Source of the DNA: Pleodorina starrii
Taxonomy: Eukaryota; Chlorophyta; Chlorophyceae; Chlamydomonadales; Volvocaceae
Length of the DNA stretch: 64,000 nt
Direction of reading: 5' to 3'
Assembly (NCBI GenBank): GCA_030267565.1
Contig: BRXU01000004.1
Location: forward strand, 4,532,501 to 4,596,500
The notes below the pieces were generated by a model. That model worked only from the letters and a program-made list of their open reading frames with translations, was not told where the DNA came from and did no database searches. Shown here piece by piece: positions 34,953-49,582 of the stretch. The stretch's first letter is position 1. Every line of letters begins with the position of its first letter. A program made the position numbers and the translations under genes.

Positions 34953-36458
34953 CTACACCCTCAGGTCGTTGAGCCGGGCAGTGAGCTGCTCCAGCGCGCC
35001 CCACACCTTGCCGTACCGCGCAACCAGCCGCGGGTCCAAACCCTCCGGCCCGCCTCCGCCATCTCCCCGCGCCTCCCTCCCCGCGCCCTCCCCGCCCCGG
35101 CCCTGGGCCTCACGCTTGCTGCCGCCCACAGCCTCCGCCTCAGACTGACTCTCGCCGCCCGCCGCATCCGCGGCGTCCCTTCGCCTTTCCGACGCCTCCC
35201 CGGGTGGCGGCGGCGCCGCCACCGACCCGCACGCCCGCGCGTACGGCAACATCTCCGGCCGCAGCAGCACTCCCCGCGCCTCCGTTAGCAAGTCCGAGAG
35301 CCTCCTGACACCTTGCTTCCCCTGCTCCTGCTCTTGCTGCTGTTGCTCCCCGTGCGGCCGCCCGGCAGCGGACTCCGACACCGAGCCCCCCGCCGCCGCG
35401 GCCGGCGTAGAACAAGCCGCCTCTCCCTCTCCCTCTCGCTGGACCTCCGGCTCCGAAACCGCAAAGCCCACGTCCGCCACCTTGCACAGGCTGACCGCCA
35501 GATCGCACAAGTCCTGAACCACCTCCGCCGCCGCCGCCTCGCGCGTCGCCGCCTCACCCGCCGCCCCCGCCCCCGCCGCCGCCGCGCGCCGGATCTCCAG
35601 CGCGCGCTCGTACTGCTCCCTCGCCTCCGTCAACCGCTCCGCCAGCAGCAGCATGTCCCCCAACTTGTTGTGCGTCACCGACAGCGCCGAGTCGGCCTCC
35701 CGGCTGCGGCCGCGCCACGGCGCCAGACATGCCAGACTGGCTGCCAGGTGGCTTCGCGCTGCGGCCGCATCGCCCAGTCGACGATAGCAGTCGGCCTTGC
35801 AGCCCAGAATGGCGCCCAGGCGGGAGGCGTTGTCAGCGCTGGCGGCCGCCGCCGCCACGTGCCGGTCGAAGGCCGGGTCGGCGGCGCCTGCGGCCGCCAC
35901 TGTCGCCTCCGGCGGCTGGGGCCCCTTGCCCTCGGCCGCAGGCGCCGCCACCGCCTCTGGCTGGCTCGAGCCGCCGCTGCTGCTGCAGAGCGTGTCCGCG
36001 CACATGCCGAGACGCGCCAGGGCGGCCTCGGGGTTGCCGCCAGCCAGGGACTGCAGGGCCAGGTGCAGCAGCACGGACGGCACGTCAAGATCCGGGCCGG
36101 GCGGTGCGGAGCCGGCTGAGGACGTGGCGACGGACGCCACCGGGCAGGTAGCAGCTCCGGTTGCGGCTGACGCCACGGGGCAGACAGCCCCGGCCTGCTT
36201 GGCGAGGAGCTTCGCGTGCCCGAGCAGAATTTTGCCGATGGTAGAGGCTAGTGCGGTGTCAGGGCTCGTGCCCTCGATATCGGCGCCGCAGACGGGGCAG
36301 TCGCGGAAGCGGCGAATGCAGAAGGAGCAGAAGACATGGCGACAGCGGTCCGCGACAACTGGGTCGTGCAGCAGGCCCCGGCACAGAACGCAGTGGTAGC
36401 TTGACAGTTCGCCCTTTGCGGCCCCAGGTCCGCCAAAACCCAGTGGGCAGGTCGCCAT
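34953..36458 (-). CDS. Intronless RING-finger protein with TPR-like C-terminal half
   Basis: Single open frame of 501 residues, ATG at 36458. Residues 23-57 form a C3HC4 RING (Cys23, Cys26, Cys39, His41, Cys44, Cys47, Cys54, Cys57), suggesting E3 ubiquitin ligase activity. From about residue 210 helical repeats appear; THNKLGDMLLLAERLTEARE followed by QYERALEIRR is a good tetratricopeptide unit. The C-terminus again turns helical (WGALEQLTARLNDLRV). Between them lie Ala/Gly/Glu-rich linkers. Cys-Pro pairs recur near the N-terminus (TCPLG, DCPVC, VCPVA, TCPVA). It is the only clear intronless gene in the window. It is head-to-head with PRMT1 across 253 bp. Substrates are unknown. Confidence 0.85.
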   Translation of the reverse strand: MATCPLGFGGPGAAKGELSSYHCVLCRGLLHDPVVADRCRHVFCSFCIRRFRDCPVCGADIEGTSPDTALASTIGKILLGHAKLLAKQAGAVCPVASAATGAATCPVASVATSSAGSAPPGPDLDVPSVLLHLALQSLAGGNPEAALARLGMCADTLCSSSGGSSQPEAVAAPAAEGKGPQPPEATVAAAGAADPAFDRHVAAAAASADNASRLGAILGCKADCYRRLGDAAAARSHLAASLACLAPWRGRSREADSALSVTHNKLGDMLLLAERLTEAREQYERALEIRRAAAAGAGAAGEAATREAAAAEVVQDLCDLAVSLCKVADVGFAVSEPEVQREGEGEAACSTPAAAAGGSVSESAAGRPHGEQQQQEQEQGKQGVRRLSDLLTEARGVLLRPEMLPYARACGSVAAPPPPGEASERRRDAADAAGGESQSEAEAVGGSKREAQGRGGEGAGREARGDGGGGPEGLDPRLVARYGKVWGALEQLTARLNDLRV

Positions 36459-36711
36459 GGAGAGGTCCCGGAAGAGGTCAAGGGAGTTTGTAAACCAGGC
36501 TCAAATATAATATGCAAATGATACAGAGTTTTGTACAGTGAAAACTAACTTCATCGCATGGAGTCGTACGCAAAATGTCGGCAAGATTGGGCTCCTCGGC
36601 ATTTGCCCGCCATTTGTAAGACGGTCGTCGTTTGCTTTTTGAGCTGTTCTTCAGTAGTGCTACTCAAACCGATATCTAGTCTGATCATTATCAAAAAGGT
36701 TTAACGCAGAA
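36459..36711. promoter_or_regulatory. Divergent promoter region between RING and PRMT1 genes
   Basis: 253 bp separate the two start codons. The segment is clearly AT-richer than either gene, as expected for a shared promoter. No element was assigned. Confidence 0.6.
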
Positions 36712-40004
<3,293 letters not shown>

Positions 40005-42673
40005 TTGGGCGGATCGGTGGGCACGAAGGCGATTGGGGGGTCGACTCGGCGGATCGGCCCGCCGCAGTGGCTGTAGGAGGTGCAGTGGCGGCTGCGGCGG
40101 CAGCAACGTCGGGGCGTATGCTCGGGCGGGTCTAGTGCTGGATCACGGATGGCAAGGGGTTTGGGGGGAGGATGCGCAGGGGGCGGTGATGTGATGTGAT
40201 GTGAAGGCTTCTGTGAGCGGAGCGGGGTGGGGGAGGGGACGCACGGCCCGGGCGAGAGGTCCGAACCCTAACAGATGGCTTTCGGGTTTGAGGTCTGAAA
40301 TGGAGATGGGTGCCGGCGGCGACGGAGCTTGGCGAGCGTCTGAGTGTGTCTGGTGCGGAACGCGGAGTGGCGTCCATGTCCGCGCCCGCCCATCATTGAA
40401 GGCTTGCTATGTTCGCTTTAGCAAACTGCTTCGGAGGGATGAGCTGCGTATGTTACGCTTTGCCTGCGTTTCTTGGGGAGAGGGAGAGGGGGTCCTGTTG
40501 TTGGGGTGCAGGGGTGGGTGGGATATGAGCTGGATATGAGTGCTCCTCCTCCTTGTTGTTGTCAACAGCGGATCAGGGGCTACGTGATATATTCAATTTC
40601 CATCCGCACATTTCTGCCGCTTCATTTCTTGACAGCTGACAGACCGTTTTTGATTTGACTTGACGGTGTTTTCTGGATTACTTGGCAGCGCTCCGGCACC
40701 CGACTTTGGCTGTCGGCCATCGATCCAGGGTGGTCGGGGACTGCGTTGTTCGGGCCTGATAGGCCGCTGTGACGCGCCGAGCGCTAAGTACTCGAGGCTT
40801 GTTTGTTCTGTTGCTGTGGGTATTAATAGTGCGATTGTGGGAGGAACGGTCGCTGCCTTTTATTCGAGCGAATCTAGGCGTGTGTGTTTTACACGTTATC
40901 CTGTCCTGTTGTTTTGGCAACCTTGTATATCTGTTTCGAACCTTTATGCGCGCCGGCGTGCCCCTAAGCATTTCATTCTACACGACTAGAGTGTGTTTGT
41001 GCTGCTGTGCTGCTGCAATAAGGTAATGAGGCAACGTGCAAGGCGTGCATGACGTGTTTTGTCCCATGCTGCCGTACGCACGTACAAACTCTCGTCGGAC
41101 CCGCAAGCCGCCTATACGGCGGCCCTTCGAGACTGACTGCCGATGTAAATCGAGGAACTCGACACAGTTTTTACCCACAACATGGAATTGCGTATCATGC
41201 TTCCCTTTCACACACGCACACGCGCGCGCACCTGCACTCGAATGATCAACAAACCAGTTCTGTCGCTCCATTGTCAAAATACACACAACGCCCCATACGC
41301 CCCAATGCGACATCCATTACGGTAGGTTCACTCAACACGGTCGCACACGGTCGTTCTCAAGAGTCGCCAGCCTCGTGCTCCCAGCCAGGCCACGAGACCA
41401 GGCCCCGCATTCATTCCGTTCCACTCCACTAGGGGGTCAGCGCGCAGGATACCGGTATTCACGTCGCAACCTCCCACAGTGGCCCATAACCTTACCTCTG
41501 AACGCCTCTGAAGTCTGAACGACGCTTCGGGGGTTAAGAACGAAAACCGAACACCGCAGCAGCGCAGTCGGGGGATCTCAAACCCAATGAATGACCGCCA
41601 TTGCTCGTCACACAGGGCATTCGGCTCTCGGTACCGGATGGTCGGTCGCGGCCGTCGCGCTCCGCAGTCTGCTCACGGCATCTGTCGGCGCTCGAGATCC
41701 CCAACTAACATAACGGTAACGGTAGATAGCTATTAGACACGACAGTTTCACTGCTCTCGATGACGACGACGTTTGCCTCAGAACAGAGAGCAGCGCCAAG
41801 TCACGCACAAGATCGACTTCCACCGGCAGATGGGCGCCCTGCAGCGGCCTACAATAACTCGTACGGCTGTCGTATATGGAGCCACTCAGCGGTAACGTGC
41901 ACGCGCAATCAGCACAGAACACGGAGTATGCAATGCTCACTCAAAAAGAGTACGGTACAGAACACGCCCGCACTCCCAGAATACAGTACACAGGAAAGGA
42001 AATACTTGTCTGCAGAGCAGAGCACAGAGCAGACTCGAATGCCCCCCCCCAAAGAATGGACAGACTCGGCAGACAGACCCGCGGGTCGCTCGGAAGCGTC
42101 CGCCTCGAAAGCGCTCAAGATGCCCAAATCACGCAAGCACGCCGCCGCTGCCGCCGCCGCTGCCGCCGCAGGGGACACCGGCGACGCGCCGCTTCATCGC
42201 CACCCTACGCTCGCCACGCTCCACTCCGTCTTTCCCTCCCCTCCCCCAGTCTTTCGTGAAGCCCACCTGGTAGGAAGGATAGCCAACCAGAGCCACAACA
42301 ACGCCCCCGACCAAACCCAACCAAACCAAACCGCGCAAAGCGTCGCTCGCAACAGCCGCCGGAAGTCTCTGCCCGGCGAACCCCAATCCGCGACCCACCT
42401 TGCACCAGCTGCACCCAACCCCGCTCAATGACGTCATCCCAGTCGGTTCCTTCGCTGCGCTTCGCAGTTCTGCACACCCCCCCCCAAATTCCCCACATCC
42501 CTTAAATCCCTCAAATCCCGGTGCGGTGGGCCCGCTTGGAGCCCCGTATCCCACCTCCCCCAGAGATAGTTTTGGTCAAGGCGGGCAAGGCGAGGCGAAT
42601 ACCTGCCGACTTGCTCCTGTACTGCCGTACTGCCGACGGCCCTTGCTCAAACGGCCACACCGTTTTGTGCCCT
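40005..42673. other. Convergent intergenic region between PRMT1 and PTOX
   Basis: Lower-GC DNA holding the 3' UTRs of both genes. A TTACA at 40889-40893 is a possible minus-strand polyadenylation signal for PTOX, which would make the two transcripts overlap. The longest open frame (about 41760-42431) has no family motif and is not called. Confidence 0.5.
41144..41148 (+). promoter_or_regulatory. Putative polyadenylation signal TGTAA for PRMT1
   Basis: TGTAA about 1.1 kb beyond the PRMT1 stop, in lower-GC DNA typical of 3' UTRs here. Confidence 0.4.
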
Positions 42674-45600
42674 TTATTCGGCGCCAGCGGCCGCGGCCGC
42701 GGCCGCGGTTGCGGCCGCGCCGGCGGCCGAGGCAGCAGGCGCCTCCTCCGCCTGCTGCGCCGCCGGAGGCGGCACCAGCGCCGGCGGCAGCGCGGCCGAC
42801 GCCGCCGACGCTGAGGCCGACGCCGCCGAGGCGGACGCCGCGATGTGCTTTGCGATGGTGGAGTTCTGGCACGCGACCATGGTCTTGACGTGCTCCAGCT
42901 CGTCGTCCCGAATGTTGGTGAACACGTCCAGGAGGCTCTCGCAGCGGGGCCGCCGAGGAGGGGCCTGGCCGCGAGTGGAGGTCTGGAACCTGAGAGGAGG
43001 GGGAGGGGGAGGGGGAGGAGGGGGAGGAGGAGGGGGAGGTTGTGGTTGTTACGGAGGGCCCCAGGCGGCGGTGGAGGGTCCGCAGTGCGTATGAGTGGGC
43101 ATATGACGATATGAGGTGCTTTGCTGGGGAGGGATGGGGCCCATGTCCCCATGGGGCGCGAGGCCGCGGAAGGCCCCGGGCTGAGTGCTGAGTGAGTGTG
43201 TGTGTCGGGGGGGGGGAGTGAGGCACGCGTCAGGCTCCCCGAACCGCCGCCGCGCTTTGCTTCCCTTGTTGCTCAAGAACACACCCCCTCCCGCCCCCTC
43301 CCGCCCCCAGCCCCCTCCCCCGCCCCCCCCCCTCGCTCGCTCTCACTCGTCAAACAGGTACAAGTCCTCCGAGTAGTAGTACTGGAGGGCCACCATGGGA
43401 GGGGGGATGGACTCGAGCATCGCCGAGTTGCGCTTCAGGAAAGCGCCTGGAGGGGAGGGGAGGGCGAGAGCAAGGGGAAGGGGAAGGGGAAGGGCAACGG
43501 GGATGGGCAAAGGGCATGGGGCAAGGGGGAATGAGGGTGTGGTGGCGTCACTCGACGAGCTGTGTCACCCCTCACGGCCCTCAGCACTCAGGTCCGAACC
43601 CCCCCCCCAACACACCCCAACCCGCCACCCCCCTGCACTCGGGCGCCACTCACTGTACGTGTCTGCCGCGTGCAGCTCCACTCGCTGCATGAAGTTGTAG
43701 GCCATGCGGGGGGACACCAGGTAGAACAGGATCAGCACCTGCGGGGAGGGAGGGAGGGTTATCAACGGATTAGCCGGAGCCCGTAAACGGTGGTGTAGGG
43801 GTGAGCGCGTCCAAAATGGCGAACCCACAGCCAAGGAACCTGGGGGCGACCCGGGGGGCGAATGGAGGAGTGAAACGGGGGAAGGGGCAGCAGCGCAGCA
43901 CTAATGTCCTGGCCAACTCCTCCTCCTGCCTCCACACCTGGTGCACTGTCCCCGGGACCTGCCTGCGAAGGCGCCTTCAGCGCCACCCACCACCCCAACT
44001 GCACCACTATTGGCGCCTGTACAGCTGCAGTACAGGGGTTGCCGTACTGCCGTACTCACCCAGTAGTAGAAGACCGCCGCGTGCTCCGCCACGAATCGGT
44101 CAAACCAGGCCCGGTCGCCGCCCAGGCTCTCCATAATCTGCCGCAAATAAACAGGGAAGACACAAAAAGGAAGTTATACAACACCCGATCACACGTTAAC
44201 AAGCTCACACGCTCACACGCTCCAACCCAGGCTCAAGATACGGATTCTGCTGCTCCTCAAGTGTCGGCCACTTATACCTTCTCTCTGCGCGGTCCCACCG
44301 AGAGCGCAGTTCTTCCCTATTTCCACACGCCCCACGCCCGCCTACACGCCCACCCGCCGCGACGCAGCTGGTGCGGCGTGACTGCTAGACGGCCGGTTCC
44401 CGTTCCTCCTCCCTTCTCCACCATAGGTCCAGAAGTCTGCCTCCCCCCCCCACCACCCCACCACCCCGGCCCGCCTGACCCGCCCGACCTCACTCCCTCA
44501 CTCCCTCACTCCCTCACTTACTTGCAAGTGGTGCATCTCTGCACGTCCCGTCCCAGGAGGCCGGCGGGCGGCAAGCCGAAGAGGGTAGGGAAGGGGAGAG
44601 CCCGGCGGCCAGGGCGGGAGGCAGGGGGCCAGGGAGGGGCAGCGGGGAGCCAGGTGAGGTGCGGAGTATGCCGAGTGGAGGGCGGCGCCGTGCCAGGGTA
44701 ACAGAGAGTCGGGTCGGGTTGGGTCGGGTCAGAAGTGCACAGGAACGCACAGGAACAGAGACCAAAGAGGAGGACACGGGGGGGGGTGTCCCCACCCGGT
44801 TGGGGGGTTTGGCGCCATCGAAGCATGAGCCCCACCACCGGCCCAGACAGCCCGCAGCGCGCTTTTTCCCTCCTCCGGCCCCTGGCCAGCCAACCAGCCC
44901 GCCAGACCGCAACGCTCGTTTTCCCCTCTCTCCCGTGTCCTGAATCCTGTCGGTCGGTGGGTCGGTGGGTCGGTGGGTCGGTCCTGTCCCTCCCTCCCCG
45001 AAGGTCCTCCTCACCGTTCCACTCCTCGGCGAAGTGAATCTTCCGCAGCTCCGCGCCCGCCCGCCAGAAGCCCAGCGACTCGTACAGGTGCAGGATGGAG
45101 ATGTAGGCGAAGTAGGGGATGCGGGCCACGGTCTCCAGAACCCAGAATTTCTGGGGGATAGAAGGACGAGGGGAGGCAGGCAGGCAGGCAGGCAGGGAGG
45201 GAGGGAAGGAGGGAAGGAGGGAAGGAGGGAAGGAGGGAGGGAGGGAGGGAAAGGGGAACCAACGGAAGAAATAAACGGAGGCGACCAAGGGTGTTGGGGT
45301 GAGGGTCCTTCCCACCCACTCAAAACGCAATCCCAACCTTCCGGAGTGCACCTTACCTCACGGCATCCGTGCAATCCGATTCCCTAGTAGGAACCAATCC
45401 CTGTCTGGCCCCTGATTGCGCTTTCCTGTGCCTTGCTCCCATCCGCTGCAATCAACGCCACGGCCAGCTGGCCCGCTAGCTCCCTACCCTCCCGCGAGTC
45501 TGGCGCCCGCTGCGACAGCAACAGCATCACATACACATACACGCACGCACACACACGCGACCACAGCGCAGCCACAGCGCGGCCTGAGCGCGGCCACAGC

Positions 45601-47571
45601 GCGGCGCGGTCTTCTTTCCGGGGTCCTCTGCCCATCTCCTTGCCTCAATGGGTTTGTTGTCGTACATGACGTCCAGCAGCCAGCACAGCGCGTAGAAGGG
45701 CGCCTTCACCCAGACGGGGCTCGCCATGTCGCCCCCCGCGGCGGCGATGCGGCGCTCCTCCTCCGCCACCACATCGTCCGCCGTCAGACGCAGCGCGTCC
45801 AGCCGGGAGCGGATCTGCAGCGGCAGAGCAGCGCGGACACGGGAGACGTGGGACGTGAGACGTGGGAGGTGAGAGGGCGACGGAGACGGAGACATGAGAC
45901 GTAAGACGTGGGAGGGAGAGGGAGTGGGAGAGGGAGGCAGAGAGGGAGGCGGAGAGGGACACGGAGAGGGAGGCGGAGAGGGAGACGGAGGCGGAGACGC
46001 GGCAACTGACAAAAGACAGGTGAGCGCCCTCACGTGCGGCCACCCCACCCACCGGGCCCGCCCCACGCACCTCGGCCTATGCGTCCGGCGCTCGCCCGCC
46101 CTGCACCCGCCCGCCCTGCACCCGCCCGTCCAGCCCGGTCCCCGCCCGCGGTCGCTCTCACCTCCTTAAACTCCCGGGTCTCCAGAGCGCTCAGCACCGG
46201 CGGTGGCTGCAGCGGCGACAGCACCCGGGCCTCCTCGAGGGCCCGGTCCAGGGAGGCAAAGCCGGAGCCCAGGGCCGCACCGGCCGCGTGGAGGGCCTGA
46301 GAGGCGAGGTGCCGCATCCGGGGGGCGGAGGCAGCATCAGGGTCGGTGGAGGCAGCGTCAGCGTCAATGGAGGTGGAGGTTGGGACGAAGGCGGGCAAGG
46401 AGGTAAACGCACGTCGCAATCCCAATGCGTTGCGACAGTTGGTGGTGGGGGACATGGCGCTGGCGGCGTGAAGACCTGTGCCCTGCTGTTGGGCTGCGGC
46501 GTTGCCGTGCTGCCGTATTGCCGTACCTTGGCGACCGGGTGCTCCGGCTGCCGTACGTCGGTGGGCGGGTAGCGGACGGCTCGCCGCAGCTGCTCCAGCT
46601 CGTGTCGGTAGTTGTCCTTGGCCTGGAGGGAGCGGGTTAGGGGAGCGGGTTAGGGACAGGCAGGGGTTGGTAAGGGGCGGAGCCTGAAGTACGACAAGGA
46701 TACGGCAGGGCGTAAGGATTGCCTGGTGGACGACAGGACTAGCCTCAGTGTTGCGAGACAATTTGATGCCCGAAAGGGGGCCGGTGCAGGCGGGCGAGCC
46801 TCGGCCTGGCTCGAGCTGGTCTTCTTGCGGTGTTGGTCGCCGCACACAGAAGCCGCAGCTGCACCATGCGGACGGTCGGAAGTAGCCGGGATGCGCGTGG
46901 GCGGGGCTGTTTCCTGCCTTGCTCTTTTCCTGCCCCACGTGCACAGATCGTTTCAGGGGCGCGGGTTGGTTCCCTAGGGCGGCAGGAGTCGACGAAACAT
47001 CCCAAGCAGGCGGAAGGTCTGCCGCGGCTCACCAGCTGCCACACGTCCTTGGGCACCTCGCCGTAGCCCTCCTGGTACAGCCGACCGGCGCCCGAGCGAA
47101 AGCCGTAGTCCGCACACATGGCGGGAATTACTTTGCCCTCCCGATCGACGAACAGCGGGCATTCGCCGTTGCCGCTGCATCGGGCGGAGCGGCGGGCCGC
47201 AACGTTAGACACAGCTTGGCACAGACTATGACGAGCAAGGAAAAATTGACAATCAGTGCTTGGGTGGTGGCCCAAGCACGGCGATGGCCGTGCGCTTGGC
47301 GGCTAGGATTGCTGGCCCCGGCCTGCAACATTCCATAGCCGGGACTTACGGGACGATTGGAGCGGCCCCCGCCCGCGGCCTGATAACTCTCCTGCATTTG
47401 TAATATACGTATAAGGACAATTCAAGGGTGACCGGCTGAACTTCAGCGAATGATGATTCCCAGGATGTTCCCCCTCGCTCACGAATTGCTCAAGAAATTC
47501 ACTCACTTAGAACGGCGTCCTGCACACAAGGTAGACCCGCTAGTTACACGATGGCGTAGCATGGCGCTCAT
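42674..47571 (-). CDS. PTOX: Plastid terminal oxidase (plastoquinol oxidase, IMMUTANS type)
   Basis: Di-iron oxidase passing electrons from plastoquinol to oxygen; acts in carotenoid synthesis and chlororespiration. Twelve exons: 47571-47507, 47391-47350, 47174-47033, 46622-46527, 46296-46162, 45814-45644, 45150-45015, 44538-44522, 44137-44060, 43738-43654, 43446-43347, 42989-42674; phases agree, 460 residues. [20 protein letters not shown] looks like a plastid transit peptide. Six iron ligands are in place: Glu223 (LETVAR), Glu263 and His266 (NEMHHL), Glu315 (RVELHA), Glu386 and His389 (RDDELEH). Odd points: a 17-nt exon coding the ligand segment, a GC donor on intron 6 (GAG|GCAAGG), and an Ala/Ser-rich tail of about 55 residues. 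Chlamydomonas has two PTOX genes; I cannot say which this is. Confidence 0.93.
45174..45251. repeat. GGGA/GGCA microsatellite array in a PTOX intron
   Basis: A run of ggca units passes into ggga and ggaa units just 3' (on the minus strand, upstream) of the exon coding [10 protein letters not shown]. Confidence 0.9.
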
Positions 47572-49582
47572 AATTTCTATATATTGTAGCTCTGCTGGCT
47601 CCCTGACTATCGCCCACACCGACTTCTAGCGGCAAGTGAAAGTTCACAATCTATCACTTTGGCTGATAAAATCCGGTTGCATGCATGCTTGTGGTAGGCG
47701 AATCGGCTCCGAATGTGGTCTCGTAACATGCTCCGAAACGTTGTCAATCGCAAGTTTTTTGAATAAATAGCCAACGAATCAGTCCCTCTCACCAATTAGG
47801 CAAGATACAAGGCAATTCACTCCCAAGCGGCACGGAGTCCAAGGTCTTCATGGTACGAACGCAATCCGGCATTCGTACAGCTAATTCCCTTCAGGGAGAC
47901 GCACGACTGAGCCTGGTAGACGGGAATATCGAAATGCAGGATGTACTGCGTGACAGTGGCCCCACAATGATGTGCTCTGAGGGGATCCACCGTGCTGCCG
48001 CCCCTCTGTCGCTCGCCGACGTTGGTCGCTTGGCGCTTGGCGACGGCCTAAATGAATGCACCCCAATGCTGTCATCGCAAGACCCATACAGCGGTGGCAC
48101 ATACGGTACCCCCGGTTCGTTACCTTAATAATCCAACGCTCTAGAGAGGGAGGGACTGGACGGGCAGGGGCGCGTTGGCTGTTCGCCCATGGCTATCGAG
48201 GCCTATCGAGGCAGGCCCAAAGGTGGATGAGCAGAAGCCCACCTTCCCAGTGTTATTTGTTCCCCTCCAGCGGGCGGCCTTCAACCAGCCAGCCTACAGG
48301 CTAGGGTGGGCCTTGCTCGTGTGCGCATGCGCGGGCTGACGCCTCTCGACAATTCCGCCCCCAACACACCGTGCCGGTGATCTCAATGGATTCGAGGATC
48401 GGTGATAAATCAATCGTTTTACAGCCGACCCAAAAAGATTACCGATGCACATCGCACGTGACACTCTCGCGGCTGATGCCCAAAGCGTGGAGGCCGGGCC
48501 CAAGCGGCCAGAGGCTCGGCCCGAAATGGTTACATGGAGGGGCCCCCTCGGGCAGTGAGCACCCGCAGCAATGGGACAAAGACCGCTCAGGGAGTGTATC
48601 AGGAACCGCAGCGAACGGGTAAGGAGCCAGCCAGGGCAGCTCTATCAGCCGTAGCATTGCACGGACTGCAAGGCACCCTGCCAGTGGAAGCTCCAAGACA
48701 ACCGATTACGGTTGTTTCACAAGTTCGGAGACCACGGTGAACATGGGCAACGAGTTGTTCTTGGGATCCCCCTAAGGAATTTGGGTGCCGGCGGTGCGTG
48801 GAGAGAGCCCGATACGGGCCGATCAGTTTAAACCGCAAGTTGCTGGGACTTTAACATCAACGCTGGGTTCTTTGAATGGCCGTGGCCCGCAGCATTGCCT
48901 TGGTTGGCGCATGGATCACCACGCTCTGGCGCGTGGTGATCCGCGTGGATCACCACGCTCCGGTGAGGAGAGCAGCGACCACCGCTCCTTGCCAGGTGCA
49001 TGCACACCGAAAGGCTTGGGCACCCTGCTACCACCCTTCTCAACCCTCAGCTGGCAGGGGCAGATGGTGCGGGGATGGTTCTGGGTTGCACACCAAACCG
49101 CCGCGGATGCCGTGTGTGCAGTGGGCATTCCGGCGATTTCGAACGCCTGCACAGCAGTTGTCCTCTATGGACGTGCCTCGGCCTGCCGCGTGAACTTGCA
49201 ACGTGCACGTCCAGGCGCATCACAGTTCCACGCTGCTGACCGGTTCGATAAATTCGGGTGCACATGCGAGGACGTCGTTGGACATCCATTCTCAGATGGG
49301 GCCGGCCAAAGGCGCCGATGCACGACGCCAACGGGCGACGTACGGCAATGCCAACGGGCGGAACATCCGCACGCTTGACAAGGTTGGCCATAAACATCCT
49401 GTAGTTATAAAAGCAGAAATTCGGTCCCTGTCTTCTGGCTAGTTTTTAAGCCGCAACGACTTTTAGCTGTGTGCCTTGTTGACAACAATTCGCAAGCTGT
49501 CATCCTCCGCTGATTAATATTACTGGTGTCTATACGAGTTTAATGTTAAAGTTGGCTTGAGGTTGAATAACCGCATAGCACT
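47572..49582. other. Divergent intergenic region between PTOX and CID gene
   Basis: Two kilobases without coding signature; it should contain both promoters and leaders. A three-copy inverted 12-mer is at 48913-48958. Short open frames lack ATG-led, spliceable continuations. Confidence 0.55.
48913..48958. repeat. Three alternating copies of a 12-bp inverted repeat
   Basis: ggatcaccacgc (48913-48924), its reverse complement gcgtggtgatcc (48931-48942) and ggatcaccacgc again (48947-48958). The middle copy can pair with either neighbour, giving two mutually exclusive 12-bp hairpins. Confidence 0.9.

Noticed and set aside
41760..42431. Open frame of 223 codons between PRMT1 and PTOX
   Set aside because: No motif, odd composition and no ATG-led spliceable continuation; probably PTOX 3' UTR on the other strand.
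46297..46526. Treating 46297-46526 as PTOX coding sequence
   Set aside because: Its length is not a multiple of three, so reading through would shift the frame; removing it with GTACGG and CTCTCAG sites restores phase 0.
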